A stretch of DNA of 64,000 bases, from NCBI RefSeq assembly GCF_008329565.1, contig NZ_NPKT01000011.1:1-64000 (forward strand). The letters run 5' to 3'. The translations under genes and the position numbers were made by a program. The notes below the pieces were generated by a model. The model was not told the DNA's origin, searched no databases, and saw only the letters and a list, made by a program, of their open reading frames with translations. Positions 23,854-33,345 of this stretch are shown here, piece after piece; positions within the stretch are counted from its first letter, which is position 1, and every line of letters begins with the position of its first letter. The stretch comes from Mycolicibacterium sp. P1-5. GTDB lineage: Bacteria > Actinomycetota > Actinomycetes > Mycobacteriales > Mycobacteriaceae.

Positions 23854-24960
23854 GTGGCGAATGTTTCGATCGGGGGGTTGAAAGTGGCGTCTGCCGGTTT
23901 CGTCTGTGGTGGGGTATTCGCGCTCGGTATCGGTGCTGCAGTTCTAGCTGGGGCTGGCTCGGCGTCGGCCGACTCCGCGGACGGTGGATCGGGCTCTGCC
24001 AAGTCGGCGTCCACTGACGCGCACACCAAGAGATCGGCATCCCCGCGCCGTCCGATGGCTTCACCCCCGGCCACCACGCGCTCAGCCGCGGCCCCCGCGG
24101 GCGCTCTTGGCAGTCAACGGCTCCGGCGGACCGATGCGCGTCCCGCTGCTGTGAACGAAGATGATTCTGCCGCAACCTTTCCCGAGCGTCCCGGCGTCGA
24201 TTCTGCGGCGCTTCCGCTTGCCCCCGTGCGCCGCGATGGCTGGGCGGGCTCGGCGCGGACAACCGTTTCGGCCCCATCCGCGACGGCTGCAGATACGGAG
24301 GGGGCGGGACCCGGGGTTGAGTCGGACGATCTGCCGCTGTCGTACTACGTGAATACGACTTCGGATGCATTTCTTGATGGCTCGTGGAACTTCACGGCAA
24401 CCGGCGTCATCGGACCAGATGGAACTCGGGATGATGCCGAGATCTATGTGATCCATGCCACGGATGGCAACGCCGTCGCCTACACCCGGCTCTACTTGAA
24501 TCAGACCGCCAATGTGCGGACCGTCGGTTCCTGGAGTATCGAGGCATTCGATCCTGGTGTTTTCCCCGGCAGCCTTGCGCTGACCGAAATCCCGGCCGGG
24601 CCGCCGCGCCGCCTGCCCAACAGCCCATCTGAGTACGGCCGCGAAGGACTTGCATCAGTGCTGGGCTACATTCCGGGCGTCGCCCAAGTGGTCGGAACGG
24701 TGAATCTGGTGCTCGACGAAATCGAGCTTTCCGATGCTCAGCGGCGCGGCGACATCGACGACATCGCCGACGAGAAGGCCGATTTAGAGACCGACCTCGT
24801 CTACCACATTTTGGGTGTTCAGCAGCTGCAGGCTGCGATCGCAATCTTGACCTTGCCCGTGACCTTGCCCGTGGGCATTGCCTTTTTCGCGATTTATATC
24901 GCCACTGTGAACCAGTGCGTGGCGAATCCCGGTTCCGAGGCCTGCTGGGCGATCAGCTGA
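23854..24960 (+). CDS. Secreted protein of unknown function with Ala/Ser/Pro-rich linker
   Basis: The 368-residue protein starts with a signal-peptide-like hydrophobic segment (VCGGVFALGIGAAVLAGAG, then SASADS). A disordered linker of about 110 residues rich in Ala, Ser, Pro and Arg follows. The C-terminal part of about 210 residues is folded-looking and includes LSYYVNTTSDAFLDGSWNF, YTRLYLNQTANVR, a helical SVLGYIPGVAQVVGTVNLVLDEIEL stretch and a hydrophobic segment near residue 340. Two cysteines close to the C-terminus may pair. Start is GTG 23854 or GTG 23884; the latter has a purine-rich GGGGGG upstream and still keeps the signal peptide. I do not recognise the family; the layout recalls mycobacterial cell-wall proteins. 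Confidence 0.65.
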   Translation: MANVSIGGLKVASAGFVCGGVFALGIGAAVLAGAGSASADSADGGSGSAKSASTDAHTKRSASPRRPMASPPATTRSAAAPAGALGSQRLRRTDARPAAVNEDDSAATFPERPGVDSAALPLAPVRRDGWAGSARTTVSAPSATAADTEGAGPGVESDDLPLSYYVNTTSDAFLDGSWNFTATGVIGPDGTRDDAEIYVIHATDGNAVAYTRLYLNQTANVRTVGSWSIEAFDPGVFPGSLALTEIPAGPPRRLPNSPSEYGREGLASVLGYIPGVAQVVGTVNLVLDEIELSDAQRRGDIDDIADEKADLETDLVYHILGVQQLQAAIAILTLPVTLPVGIAFFAIYIATVNQCVANPGSEACWAIS

Positions 24961-25114
24961 TCGGTCAAGGGCGGGGGCCGTGGGCGGGATGCTTTCGACG
25001 GCCGTTGTAGGGCCAGCACAGAGACGTTATCGACTTCACCGAGTCCCGGGTCGGCGGTAGGATGGAACCACTGACTGATTGACCGGACACCAGGAAGCAG
25101 GCTTCGAAAACCAC

Positions 25115-26131
25115 GTGACGCCCCGCGAGACGACCGCTGCCTCGCAAGTGCGCAGCAGCATGACTGTTCCGCCCGACCTCGTCATGGGCCTGCTGGGTTC
25201 CGCTGACGAAAACCTGCGCGCGCTCGAACGCAGCGTGGACGCCGATGTGCACGTCCGAGGAAATACCATCACGCTGTCCGGCGAGGCGGCCGATGTCGCG
25301 ATGGCCGAGCGGGTCATTTCCGAACTCATCGCGATCGTCACCGGTGGGCAGACGCTGTCCCCGGATGCGGTGCGGCGCAGCGTCGGGATGATCGCCGGTG
25401 CGGACAACGAGTCACCGGCCGAGGTGCTGACGCTGGACATCCTGTCGCGGCGTGGCAAGACGATTCGGCCCAAGACGCTCAACCAGAAGCGCTACGTCGA
25501 CGCCATCGATGCCCACACCATCGTGTTCGGCATCGGACCGGCGGGCACCGGCAAGACCTATCTGGCGATGGCCAAGGCGGTCAACGCGCTGCAGACCAAG
25601 CAGGTCACCCGGATCATCCTGACCCGGCCCGCGGTGGAAGCCGGTGAGCGCCTTGGCTTTCTGCCCGGGACGCTGACCGAGAAGATCGACCCGTATCTGC
25701 GGCCGCTGTACGACGCGCTGCACGACATGATGGATCCAGCCGCCATCCCGAACCTGCTGAGCACCGGAGTGATCGAGGTTGCGCCGCTGGCCTTCATGCG
25801 TGGCCGCTCGCTCAATGACGCGTTCATCATCCTCGACGAGGCACAGAACACCACCGCCGAGCAGATGAAGATGTTCCTCACCCGGCTCGGGTTCGGGTCC
25901 AAGATCGTCGTCACCGGCGATATCACTCAGGTCGACCTGCCCGGCGGGGCCAGGTCCGGTCTGCGCGCGGCCATGGATGTTCTCGACGACATCGACGATA
26001 TCCACTTCGCCGAGCTCACCAGCGCCGACGTGGTACGTCACCATCTGGTATCGGAAATCGTCGATGCATACGCCAAGGCCGAGCAGCCCGCGCTGATGAA
26101 CCGCTCCCAACGTCGCTCGACGCGGCGGTAG
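25115..26131 (+). CDS. PhoH-like ATPase
   Basis: The 338-residue protein matches mycobacterial PhoH1 (Rv2368c). An N-terminal region of about 100 residues with a KH-like HVRGNTITLSGE segment precedes a P-loop ATPase/helicase-like core with Walker A GPAGTGKT, LTRPAVEAGERLGFLPG, and Walker B FIILDEAQN. Further motifs are GDITQVDLP and a C-terminal VRHHLVSEIVDAY. It probably acts on RNA with YbeY, encoded 6 bases downstream. The frame is open from 25079, but GTG 25115 gives the N-terminus (TPRETTAAS) seen in relatives. TAGGAT at 25059-25064 is a weak candidate -10. Confidence 0.9.
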   Translation: MTPRETTAASQVRSSMTVPPDLVMGLLGSADENLRALERSVDADVHVRGNTITLSGEAADVAMAERVISELIAIVTGGQTLSPDAVRRSVGMIAGADNESPAEVLTLDILSRRGKTIRPKTLNQKRYVDAIDAHTIVFGIGPAGTGKTYLAMAKAVNALQTKQVTRIILTRPAVEAGERLGFLPGTLTEKIDPYLRPLYDALHDMMDPAAIPNLLSTGVIEVAPLAFMRGRSLNDAFIILDEAQNTTAEQMKMFLTRLGFGSKIVVTGDITQVDLPGGARSGLRAAMDVLDDIDDIHFAELTSADVVRHHLVSEIVDAYAKAEQPALMNRSQRRSTRR

Positions 26132-26137
26132 GGCCAG

Positions 26138-26674
26138 ATGACTATCGAGGTTTCCAATGAATCCGGCCTCGACGTTTCCGAAGATGAACTGATCAGCGTC
26201 GCGCGCTTCGTGATTCGCCGCATGGACGTCAACCCGGCCGCTGAGCTGTCGATGGTGCTGCTGGACACCAATGCGATGGCCGATCTGCACATGCGGTGGA
26301 TGGACCTGCCCGGCCCCACCGACGTGATGAGCTTCCCGATGGACGAGCTCGAGCCCGGTGGCCGTCCGGACGCGCCGGAGCCGGGCCCGTCGATGCTCGG
26401 TGACATCGTGCTGTGTCCGCAGTTCGCGGCCGACCAGGCGGCCTCCGCCGGGCACAGCCTCGGTCAGGAGTTGGCGCTGCTGACCGTGCACGGAGTGCTG
26501 CACCTGCTGGGCTACGACCACGCTGAGCCGGACGAGGAAAAAGAAATGTTCGACCTGCAGCGCAAGCTGCTCGAGGAGTGGGTGGCCGAGCAGGTCGAGG
26601 CGTATCACCAGGATCGGCAGAACGAGAAGGACCGGCGACTGCTCGACAAGTCACGGTATTTCGACCAACCGTGA
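26138..26674 (+). CDS. ybeY: Endoribonuclease YbeY (rRNA maturation factor)
   Basis: The 178-residue metalloprotein has the UPF0054 signature with zinc ligands His118, His122 and His128 in [11 protein letters not shown]. The fold includes the upstream GDIVLCP and [11 protein letters not shown] motifs. YbeY processes the 3' end of 16S rRNA and takes part in ribosome quality control. ATG 26138 lies 6 bases after phoH. Its stop overlaps the GTG start of the CNNM-type membrane protein, so the phoH-ybeY-era cluster is one transcription unit. Confidence 0.95.
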   Translation: MTIEVSNESGLDVSEDELISVARFVIRRMDVNPAAELSMVLLDTNAMADLHMRWMDLPGPTDVMSFPMDELEPGGRPDAPEPGPSMLGDIVLCPQFAADQAASAGHSLGQELALLTVHGVLHLLGYDHAEPDEEKEMFDLQRKLLEEWVAEQVEAYHQDRQNEKDRRLLDKSRYFDQP

Positions 26675-27963
26675 CCGGATGGAGTGCGCTGCTCGGGGCG
26701 ATCGCACTGGTTGTGCTGGGTGGGCTGTTCGCCGCGATCGACGCCGCGATCAGCACCGTGTCGGTGGCCCGGGTCGAGGAACTGGTGCGCGACGAGCGGC
26801 CCGGCGCACTGCGACTGGCCAGGGTCATGGCCGAGCGGCCGCGCTACATCAATCTTGTTGTCCTGCTGCGTATTGCGTGCGAGGCCGCCGCAACCGTGCT
26901 GCTGGTCGCCTTCTTGTGGGATGACCTCGGCCTGAAATGGGGACTGGTCGTCGCGGCGGCGATCATGACGGTCGCGAGCTTCGTCGCCATGGGCGTCGGA
27001 CCGCGGACCATCGGCCGGCAGAACGCCTACGCGATCGCACTGCTGTCGGCTGTTCCCCTGCAAGCCATTTCGGTGCTCCTCACTCCGATCAGCCGTCTGC
27101 TCATCGTGATCGGCAATGCACTGACTCCGGGCCGCGGCTTCCGCAACGGACCATTCGCCTCCGAGATCGAGCTGCGTGAGGTGGTCGATCTGGCGCAGCA
27201 GCGCGGTGTGGTGGCCGACGACGAGCGCCGGATGATCCAGTCGGTGTTCGAGCTCGGCGACACTGCCGCGCGCGAGGTCATGGTGCCGCGCACCGAAATG
27301 GTGTGGATCGAGAACGACAAGTCAGCCAGTCAGGCCACATCCCTGGCGGTGCGCAGTGGCTATTCGCGGATCCCGGTAATCGGGGAGAACGTCGACGACG
27401 TTGTCGGCGTGGTCTATCTCAAAGACCTTGTCCAGCGGACCTATTACTCGTCTGACAGCGGCCGCGGCACCAAGGTCGCCGACATCATGCGTCCCGCGGT
27501 GTTCGTCCCGGACTCCAAACCGCTCGACGAGCTGCTGCGCGAGATGCAGCGCGACCGCAACCACATGGCCTTGCTGGTCGACGAGTATGGCGCCATCGCG
27601 GGCCTGGTCACCATCGAGGACGTCCTCGAAGAGATCGTCGGCGAGATCGCCGACGAGTACGACACCCGCGAGGTGGCGCCTGTTGAAGAACTGGACGACA
27701 ACAAGTTCCGGGTCTCCGCGCGGTTGCCGATCGAGGACGTCGGTGAGCTGTACGACGTCGAATTCGAGGAAGATCTCGACGTTGACACCGTCGGCGGTCT
27801 GCTGGCCCTCGAACTCGGCAGGGTACCGCTGCCGGGGGCCGAGGTCGTCTCCCACGGGCTGCGTCTGCAGGCCGAGGGTGGCCGGGACCACCGAGGACGG
27901 CTGCGCATCGGCACGGTGCTGGTCAGTCGGACCGAGCTGGAAGGAAGGGACCACGATGAGTGA
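26671..27963 (+). CDS. CNNM/CorC-type membrane protein with CBS domains (Rv2366c-like)
   Basis: The 430-residue protein has an N-terminal DUF21 transmembrane domain of four helices ([22 protein letters not shown] and later segments). Tandem CBS domains start around [14 protein letters not shown] and [10 protein letters not shown], with [24 protein letters not shown] typical of CorC/HlyC proteins. A C-terminal transporter-associated CorC_HlyC domain ends the chain. Members are linked to Mg2+ or cobalt efflux. GTG 26671 overlaps the ybeY stop (GTGA). The stop overlaps the following ATG by 8 bases. Confidence 0.88.
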   Translation: MTGWSALLGAIALVVLGGLFAAIDAAISTVSVARVEELVRDERPGALRLARVMAERPRYINLVVLLRIACEAAATVLLVAFLWDDLGLKWGLVVAAAIMTVASFVAMGVGPRTIGRQNAYAIALLSAVPLQAISVLLTPISRLLIVIGNALTPGRGFRNGPFASEIELREVVDLAQQRGVVADDERRMIQSVFELGDTAAREVMVPRTEMVWIENDKSASQATSLAVRSGYSRIPVIGENVDDVVGVVYLKDLVQRTYYSSDSGRGTKVADIMRPAVFVPDSKPLDELLREMQRDRNHMALLVDEYGAIAGLVTIEDVLEEIVGEIADEYDTREVAPVEELDDNKFRVSARLPIEDVGELYDVEFEEDLDVDTVGGLLALELGRVPLPGAEVVSHGLRLQAEGGRDHRGRLRIGTVLVSRTELEGRDHDE

Positions 27964-28276
27964 CGCGCTGGAGGCTGAAGACGCCAAGCTGGTGGTGCTC
28001 GCGCGTGGCGCGATGGGGCGCGCTGAAACCGCCGAGGGCGCCGCGGTGCGCGACCTCGACGGGCGCACCTACGCCGGCGCCCCGGTCGCCCTGTCGGCAT
28101 TGCGCCTGACCGGCTTGCAAACCGCCGTCGCCGCCGCAGTCTCCAGTGGTGCAACGGGTTTCGAGGTAGCCGTGCTGGTCGGCGGATCGGCCGACGACGG
28201 TGGTGTGGCAGCGGTGCAGGAACTGTCACCGGACGCGGCGATCATCGTCACCGATCGCTCCGGGACGCCGCAATGA
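27956..28276 (+). CDS. Cytidine deaminase-like fold protein, probably non-catalytic (Rv2365c-like)
   Basis: The 106-residue protein lies between the CNNM protein and era, where actinobacteria usually have a cytidine deaminase-like gene. It has the general layout ([13 protein letters not shown], a RTYAGAPV strand, [35 protein letters not shown]). The zinc-binding motifs of true cytidine deaminases (HAE/CAE and PCxxC) are absent and there is not a single Cys, so deamination is unlikely. ATG 27956 begins inside the upstream gene and its stop overlaps the era start, indicating tight coupling. The deaminase relationship is inferred from position and rough pattern. Confidence 0.7.
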   Translation: MSDALEAEDAKLVVLARGAMGRAETAEGAAVRDLDGRTYAGAPVALSALRLTGLQTAVAAAVSSGATGFEVAVLVGGSADDGGVAAVQELSPDAAIIVTDRSGTPQ

Positions 28277-29175
28277 GCGAATTCCGATCCGGCTTCGTCT
28301 GTCTGGTCGGCCGGCCCAACACCGGCAAGTCCACCCTGACCAATGCCCTCGTGGGCGCCAAGGTGGCGATCACCGCCAACCAGCCCCAGACCACCCGGCA
28401 CACCATTCGCGGCATCGTGCACCGGCCTGAGTTCCAGATCGTGCTGGTCGACACTCCCGGCCTGCACCGCCCGCGCACGCTGCTGGGAAAACGGCTCAAC
28501 GACCTTGTCCGCGACACCTACTCGCAAGTCGACGTCATCGGGCTGTGCATTCCCGCCGACGAAAATATCGGGCCCGGCGACCGCTGGATCTACGAGCAGA
28601 TCCGTGCCGTGGCGCCTCGCACCACGTTCGTCGTCATCGTCACCAAGATCGACAAGGTGGCCAAGGAGCGGGTGGCCGAACAGCTGATCGCCGTCCACGA
28701 ATTGGTCGGCGACACCGCAGCCGAGATCGTCCCGGTGTCGGCGACGCGCGGCGATCAGGTCGATGTCCTGATCGACGTGCTGGCAGGCCAATTGCCACCC
28801 GGCCCGGCGTTCTACCCCGACGGCGAGCTCACCGACGAACCCGAAGAAGTGCTGATGGCCGAGCTCATCCGCGAGGCAGCGTTGGAAGGTGTGCGCGACG
28901 AGCTGCCGCACTCGCTCGCGGTTGTGATCGAGGAGATCGAAGAGCGGCCCGATCGGGACGACCTGATCGACGTGCACGCCGTGCTGTATGTCGAGCGGGA
29001 CAGCCAGAAGGGCATCGTGATAGGTAAGGGCGGCGCCCGGCTCAAAGAGGTTGGGACGGTGGCCCGTACGCAGATCGAGAAGCTACTCGGCACCAAGGTC
29101 TATCTCGACTTGCGGGTCAAGATCGCCAAGAACTGGCAGCGCGACCCCAAACAGCTTGGCCGGCTTGGGTTCTAG
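28273..29175 (+). CDS. era: GTPase Era
   Basis: The 300-residue GTPase has G1 GRPNTGKS at residues 13-20, G2 around TTRHTIRG, G3 DTPG at 60-63, and G4 TKID in place of the usual NKxD. G5 is VSATRG. A C-terminal KH domain contains GIVIGKGGARLKEVG and YLDLRVKIAKNW. Era binds the 3' end of 16S rRNA and assists 30S assembly, in line with ybeY and phoH upstream. ATG 28273 overlaps the preceding stop (ATGA). Confidence 0.95.
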   Translation: MSEFRSGFVCLVGRPNTGKSTLTNALVGAKVAITANQPQTTRHTIRGIVHRPEFQIVLVDTPGLHRPRTLLGKRLNDLVRDTYSQVDVIGLCIPADENIGPGDRWIYEQIRAVAPRTTFVVIVTKIDKVAKERVAEQLIAVHELVGDTAAEIVPVSATRGDQVDVLIDVLAGQLPPGPAFYPDGELTDEPEEVLMAELIREAALEGVRDELPHSLAVVIEEIEERPDRDDLIDVHAVLYVERDSQKGIVIGKGGARLKEVGTVARTQIEKLLGTKVYLDLRVKIAKNWQRDPKQLGRLGF

Positions 29176-29186
29176 CGGCCAAGGCG

Positions 29187-30341
29187 TCAGGCCTCTCGTC
29201 TCCGGTCCAGACCCGACAGCTGCATCGCCAGCGCGCGGCGCACCGCGGGCACTTTGCCGGCGAGCCGCATCACCAGATTGCGGATCGGTCTGCGTCGTGG
29301 GGAAGCGGTGGCCAGCTGCGTCAGCCGGCCTGCCAGCGTGACAACGCGTTCGGCTGTACGGCGTCGGTTGATCGCATATTCATCGAGCAAGCGGTCAGGC
29401 TCACCGGCGAGCACGCGCGACAGGCATTCGCCAAGCAGGACGGCATCCTCGATACCCAGATTCATCCCCTGTCCACCCGCGGGCGAGTGCACATGGCCCG
29501 CGTCCCCGGCGAGCAGAATGGCGCGGTCGCGGAAGGACTCGGCGATGCGGTGATGCACCCGGAAGCGGGAACCCCACACCACCTCCTCGACCACGGCGGG
29601 TTGTGCCATCGGACCGCGCTCGTCCAACAGGCGTTGGACGAACGCGATATCGGGGTGCTGCGGCGCTTCGTCGACGGTGGCGACGATGCGGTACCGGCCA
29701 TCAGGCAGCGGGGCCACGACGACCAGACCTGAGGGGGAGAAGTACAGGGTTACCTCGTCGGCGACGACTCCACCGGCGAGTCGCACATCGGCGAGGGTGA
29801 AGGACTCGGCGTAGGTGCCGCCGATGAATGCGATTCCGGCCTGTTCCCGCAGTGTGCTGTGCATACCGTCGGCGCCGATGACGTAACGCGCCTGCATGCG
29901 AAGGCCGTCGGCGAAGCTGACCTCGACGGCGTCGGGGTCCTGCCGAATGCCGGTGACGGTCGTCGGCCGGAACACTTTGCCGCCCAACTCTTCAAGCCGT
30001 TCCAGCAGAAAGGCCTCGGTTTCGGCCTGGGAAATCATCAGGGTGTACGGAAAACGGGTGGGCAATTGTTCGAACGGCACCGCGATGAGCAGGCTGTCAC
30101 GATCGCGAATGGCGAACGTCGGGGTGTGCACGCCGCGGTGCACCAACCTCTCGGTGACGCCATACGGTTCGAGTAACTCCAGCGTGTGCGGGTGGACCAC
30201 CGCGGCGCGGGAGGTGTTCGCGCCCTCGGCTTGGCTGTCCACCACGGTCACCTGGCGGCCGCGTTGGAGCAGCACGATGGCGGCGGTCAGTCCGGCCGGT
30301 CCAGCGCCGACGACGAGCACGTCGGTATCGGAAATCTGCAT
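29187..30341 (-). CDS. FAD-dependent monooxygenase (PHBH fold)
   Basis: The 384-residue flavoprotein has the dinucleotide-binding GAGPAG at residues 12-17, a second FAD motif around VIGADGMHS, and the GD motif AILLAGDAGHVHSPAGGQGMN. This is the class A aromatic hydroxylase pattern. These enzymes hydroxylate aromatic or polyketide-like substrates with NAD(P)H and O2. It is divergent from a TetR regulator with CAACG/CGTTG palindromes between them, so it is probably induced by a small-molecule ligand of that regulator. The substrate is unknown; detoxification of a phenolic compound or antibiotic is possible. Confidence 0.88.
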   Translation of the reverse strand: MQISDTDVLVVGAGPAGLTAAIVLLQRGRQVTVVDSQAEGANTSRAAVVHPHTLELLEPYGVTERLVHRGVHTPTFAIRDRDSLLIAVPFEQLPTRFPYTLMISQAETEAFLLERLEELGGKVFRPTTVTGIRQDPDAVEVSFADGLRMQARYVIGADGMHSTLREQAGIAFIGGTYAESFTLADVRLAGGVVADEVTLYFSPSGLVVVAPLPDGRYRIVATVDEAPQHPDIAFVQRLLDERGPMAQPAVVEEVVWGSRFRVHHRIAESFRDRAILLAGDAGHVHSPAGGQGMNLGIEDAVLLGECLSRVLAGEPDRLLDEYAINRRRTAERVVTLAGRLTQLATASPRRRPIRNLVMRLAGKVPAVRRALAMQLSGLDRRREA

Positions 30342-30354
30342 GATGCCTCCTTGT

Positions 30355-30380
30355 CAACATTTGTTGGCCAACGCACGTTG
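30355..30380. promoter_or_regulatory. Two operator-like palindromes for the TetR regulator
   Basis: CAACATTTGTTG (30355-30366) and CAACGCACGTTG (30369-30380) are imperfect 12-bp palindromes sharing a CAAC(A/G)-N2-(T/C)GTTG plan. They are 14 bases apart and start 13 bases upstream of the monooxygenase start codon, where a bound repressor would block its transcription. Confidence 0.6.
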
Positions 30381-30412
30381 ACTACAGGTTATCGCCGCAG
30401 TGCGGCTGATGT

Positions 30413-30424
30413 CAACGCGCGTTG
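30413..30424. promoter_or_regulatory. Third operator-like palindrome near the TetR gene start
   Basis: CAACGCGCGTTG is a perfect 12-bp palindrome matching the two sites near the monooxygenase gene. It ends 16 bases before the TetR ATG, suggesting autoregulation. Confidence 0.6.
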
Positions 30425-30440
30425 GCCTACAATCGTTGGT

Positions 30441-30986
30441 ATGAGACGTTCTGCGACCGAGACGAAGGCCGTGATACTCGCGGCGGCCCGCGAGCGCTTC
30501 GCGACCGAGGGGTACGAGAAGGCCACGATTCGGGGTATCGCCGCAGACGCAAGCATCGATCCCTCGATGGTGATGCGCTATTTCGGAAACAAAGAGGCGC
30601 TGTTCGGAGCGGCCGCAGAATTCGACCTCGAGCTTCCCGATCTCACCGACGTGCCTGTGGACGGGCTTGGGGCCGCCCTTGCCGCTCACTTCGTCGAGCG
30701 CTGGGAACGCGACGAAGCGCTGCTCATCCTGCTTCGTGTCGGTGTCACCAACGAGGCTGTGGCGGAACGGATGCGGACGATCTTCGCGACACAACTAGGC
30801 CCGGTGGTGGCCAAGGCGACCGGGGACGCACCCGATACGCCGGTGCGGGCCGGCATGGCGTCGTCGCAGGTGCTCGGAATGGCGCTGTGCCGGTACGTGC
30901 TGGCGTTCCCGCCGCTCGTGGCTATGACGAATCAGGAAGTCGTCGACTGGATCGGTCCTACGCTGCAGCGCTATTTGACTGAATAG
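30441..30986 (+). CDS. TetR-family transcriptional regulator
   Basis: The 181-residue regulator has a TetR N-terminal helix-turn-helix (TKAVILAAARERFATEGYEKATIRGIAADASIDPSMVMRYFGNKEALF region, residues about 8-55). A helical ligand-binding C-terminus contains FVERWERDEALLILLRVGVTNEAVAERM. ATG 30441 was chosen because the HTH starts a few residues in; the frame is open upstream without meaning. It is divergent from an FAD monooxygenase, with three related palindromes in the 99-base gap, and converges on amiA2. It most likely represses itself and the monooxygenase. Confidence 0.92.
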   Translation: MRRSATETKAVILAAARERFATEGYEKATIRGIAADASIDPSMVMRYFGNKEALFGAAAEFDLELPDLTDVPVDGLGAALAAHFVERWERDEALLILLRVGVTNEAVAERMRTIFATQLGPVVAKATGDAPDTPVRAGMASSQVLGMALCRYVLAFPPLVAMTNQEVVDWIGPTLQRYLTE

Positions 30987-31004
30987 AATGCAGCACAACG
31001 ACAT

Positions 31005-32459
31005 TCACATGGAGTCCGTTGGCACCGGCGTGTTCCACCAGATCTCGGGCTGCTTGTTTGCCCAGCAGTTGATGGCCTCCAGCTCAGCGGCCAGTGAGAT
31101 CAGCAGCGGTTCGCTGTTGGCCGGGCCCATCAGCTGCACGCCGATCGGCAGACCATGCGAGGTGAAACCGGCCGGGACGCTGATCGACGGCCAGCCCAAC
31201 AGATTCCACGGGAACGTGACCGGGCAGGCCGCGATCATGGCGCGATCGGTTCCCATGGGCCCCAGGTCGTCGAACCTGCGAGCCGGTGGGGGCGGCTGTG
31301 CGGTCGTCGGCGCCAGCACCACGTCGACGGAGCGGAAGATCTCCCCGACGCGGCGGTGCAGTCTCGGCTCGCTGGCCCGAGCGCGGCGCAGCATCGATCC
31401 CGACAGCAGCCGGCCCATCCGCATGTTCGACTCGGTGCGGCGATCGAAGGTGACGTCGTCGCCGAGCCGGTCGGCCCAGGCCAGCAGCCCGGCGGTGGAG
31501 CGGGGCAGGAACGTCAAGGGCAACCGGAGGCCGTAGTTCGGGTTGCCTTCCATCACGGTGTGGCCGAGCATGCCGAGCTGTTCAGCGACCCGGCTCAGCG
31601 CGACCCGGATCTCGGGATGCAGCTTGGCGCCGAAGAACGTGAACGGAAACCGAGTGGACAGTGCGATCCTCAAAGGCCCGGGGGCCGCACCGACGGAGTC
31701 CGACATTCGCACCGGTGGCGGCTTGAACGGGTCGTCCTCGTGGTTGCCCGAAACGGCGTCGAGGAGCAGCGCCGCGTCAGCCACCGTGCGAGCCAGCACG
31801 CCGTTGACGGTGATGCCGTTGAATGGGTCGCGCACCGGCCAGGTCGAGATGCGGCCGCGTTGCGGCTTGATCCCGACGAGGTGGGTCCACGCGGCAGGCA
31901 CCCGGACGCTGCCCGCGCCGTCGGAGCCGATCGCAGCTGCGACCAGCCCGGCCGCGACCGCGGCGGCGCTGCCGCCCGATGAGCCGCCCGGCGTGTGCTT
32001 GCGCGACCACGGATTTCGGGTGTGGCCGAAGGCCGGTCCGCTGGTGAACGGCCACTGTCCGAGTTCGCAGCAGTTGGTCTTCCCGACGATCACCGCGCCG
32101 GCGTCACGCAACCGGCGGACCACCTCGGAGTCCTCGGCTGCCGGCCGCACGGGTCCTGCGGTGCCGAACAACGTCGGCACCCCGGCGATGTCGACGTCGT
32201 CCTTGACCGCGACGGGGATGCCCAGCAGCGGCGCCTGCTGCCCCGCGGCACGACGGCGATCGGCGTCGGCCGCCTCGGCGAGCGCCGACTCGGTGAGCAC
32301 CACCCGGAAAGCGTTGAGGGTGGACTGGCTGACGGTGATCGCACGCAGTGACCGGCGCGTCAGTTCGGCGGACGTGACCGTGCCGCTGGTCAACTGATAT
32401 AGCTGCTCACCGATGGTCGGAAACCGCGGTGGGCTGCCCAAACTCCCGTGAGCTGTCAT
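31005..32459 (-). CDS. amiA2: Amidase AmiA2
   Basis: The 484-residue protein is an amidase-signature enzyme with the Ser-cisSer-Lys triad: Lys86 (AVKDD), cis-Ser about 160-161 in PGGSSGGSAAA, and nucleophile Ser184 in GSDGAGSVRVPA. It closely resembles Rv2363 (AmiA2) in sequence and position next to recO. It hydrolyses carboxylic amides; the natural substrate is not established. No signal peptide is seen. ATG 32459 lies only 64 bases from the divergent recO start. Confidence 0.93.
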   Translation of the reverse strand: MTAHGSLGSPPRFPTIGEQLYQLTSGTVTSAELTRRSLRAITVSQSTLNAFRVVLTESALAEAADADRRRAAGQQAPLLGIPVAVKDDVDIAGVPTLFGTAGPVRPAAEDSEVVRRLRDAGAVIVGKTNCCELGQWPFTSGPAFGHTRNPWSRKHTPGGSSGGSAAAVAAGLVAAAIGSDGAGSVRVPAAWTHLVGIKPQRGRISTWPVRDPFNGITVNGVLARTVADAALLLDAVSGNHEDDPFKPPPVRMSDSVGAAPGPLRIALSTRFPFTFFGAKLHPEIRVALSRVAEQLGMLGHTVMEGNPNYGLRLPLTFLPRSTAGLLAWADRLGDDVTFDRRTESNMRMGRLLSGSMLRRARASEPRLHRRVGEIFRSVDVVLAPTTAQPPPPARRFDDLGPMGTDRAMIAACPVTFPWNLLGWPSISVPAGFTSHGLPIGVQLMGPANSEPLLISLAAELEAINCWANKQPEIWWNTPVPTDSM

Positions 32460-32523
32460 GGCGACGTTGAGACTAACGGCGCGCGTCCGCGCTTATGTCG
32501 CAATGCGGTGGGAAACTTGTCGA

Positions 32524-33345
32524 ATGCGGCTGTATCGGGATCGGGCGGTCGTGCTGCGCCAACACAAGCTCGGTGAAGCCGACCGCATCATCACCTTGCT
32601 GACCCGCGACCACGGTCTGGTCCGCGCGGTTGCCAAGGGTGTGCGTCGTACCCGCAGCAAATTCGGTTCCCGGCTGGAGCCGTTCGCCCATATTGACGTC
32701 CAGCTGCACCCAGGTCGCAATCTGGACATCGTCACCCAGGTGGTGTCGATCGACGCTTTCGCCACCGATATCGTGAGCGATTACGGCCGTTACACCAGCG
32801 CCTGCGCGGTCCTGGAGACCGCCGAGCGACTGGCCGGCGAGGAACGCGCCCCGGCGCCGGCGCTGCACCGGCTCACGGTCGGGGCGTTGCGCGCGGTGGC
32901 CGACGGCACGCGCAGCCGTGAGCTGGTCTTGGATGCCTACCTGCTGCGGGCCATGGGGATCGCCGGCTGGGCGCCGTCGCTGACCGAATGCGCCCGCTGC
33001 GCGGCGCCGGGTCCGCACCGCGCGTTCCATATCGCCGCTGGTGGCAGTGTTTGCATGCATTGCCGTCCGTCCGGCTCGACCACGCCACCGCAGTCGGTGC
33101 TGGATCTGATGGCGGCGCTGCACGACGGCGACTGGGAGCTCGCGGAGGCTTCGACGCCGTCGCATCGCAGCCACGCCAGCGGGCTGGTGGCTGCGCATCT
33201 TCAGTGGCATCTGGAACGCCAGCTGCGCACCTTGCCGCTGGTGGAGCGCGTCTACCGGCGGGCCGCTGACCACGGCATGGAGATGTTCAGGCAGGATGAG
33301 CCATATGGCGATGAACCGGGTGACCAGCTCGTGGCGGGGGGCTGA
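32524..33345 (+). CDS. recO: DNA repair protein RecO
   Basis: The 273-residue recombination mediator has an N-terminal OB fold ([35 protein letters not shown]) and a helical C-terminal domain with a zinc motif (ECARCAAP and CMHC). RecO loads RecA onto SSB-coated DNA with RecR. I chose ATG 32524 because homology begins there; the frame is open to 32458. Its last 50 bases overlap the 5' end of uppS, indicating co-transcription and possible translational coupling. Confidence 0.93.
   Translation: MRLYRDRAVVLRQHKLGEADRIITLLTRDHGLVRAVAKGVRRTRSKFGSRLEPFAHIDVQLHPGRNLDIVTQVVSIDAFATDIVSDYGRYTSACAVLETAERLAGEERAPAPALHRLTVGALRAVADGTRSRELVLDAYLLRAMGIAGWAPSLTECARCAAPGPHRAFHIAAGGSVCMHCRPSGSTTPPQSVLDLMAALHDGDWELAEASTPSHRSHASGLVAAHLQWHLERQLRTLPLVERVYRRAADHGMEMFRQDEPYGDEPGDQLVAGG

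Noticed and set aside
25059..25064. TAGGAT as a firm phoH promoter -10
   Set aside because: The hexamer fits TANNNT but no -35 partner or supporting element is visible, so I mention it only in the phoH entry.
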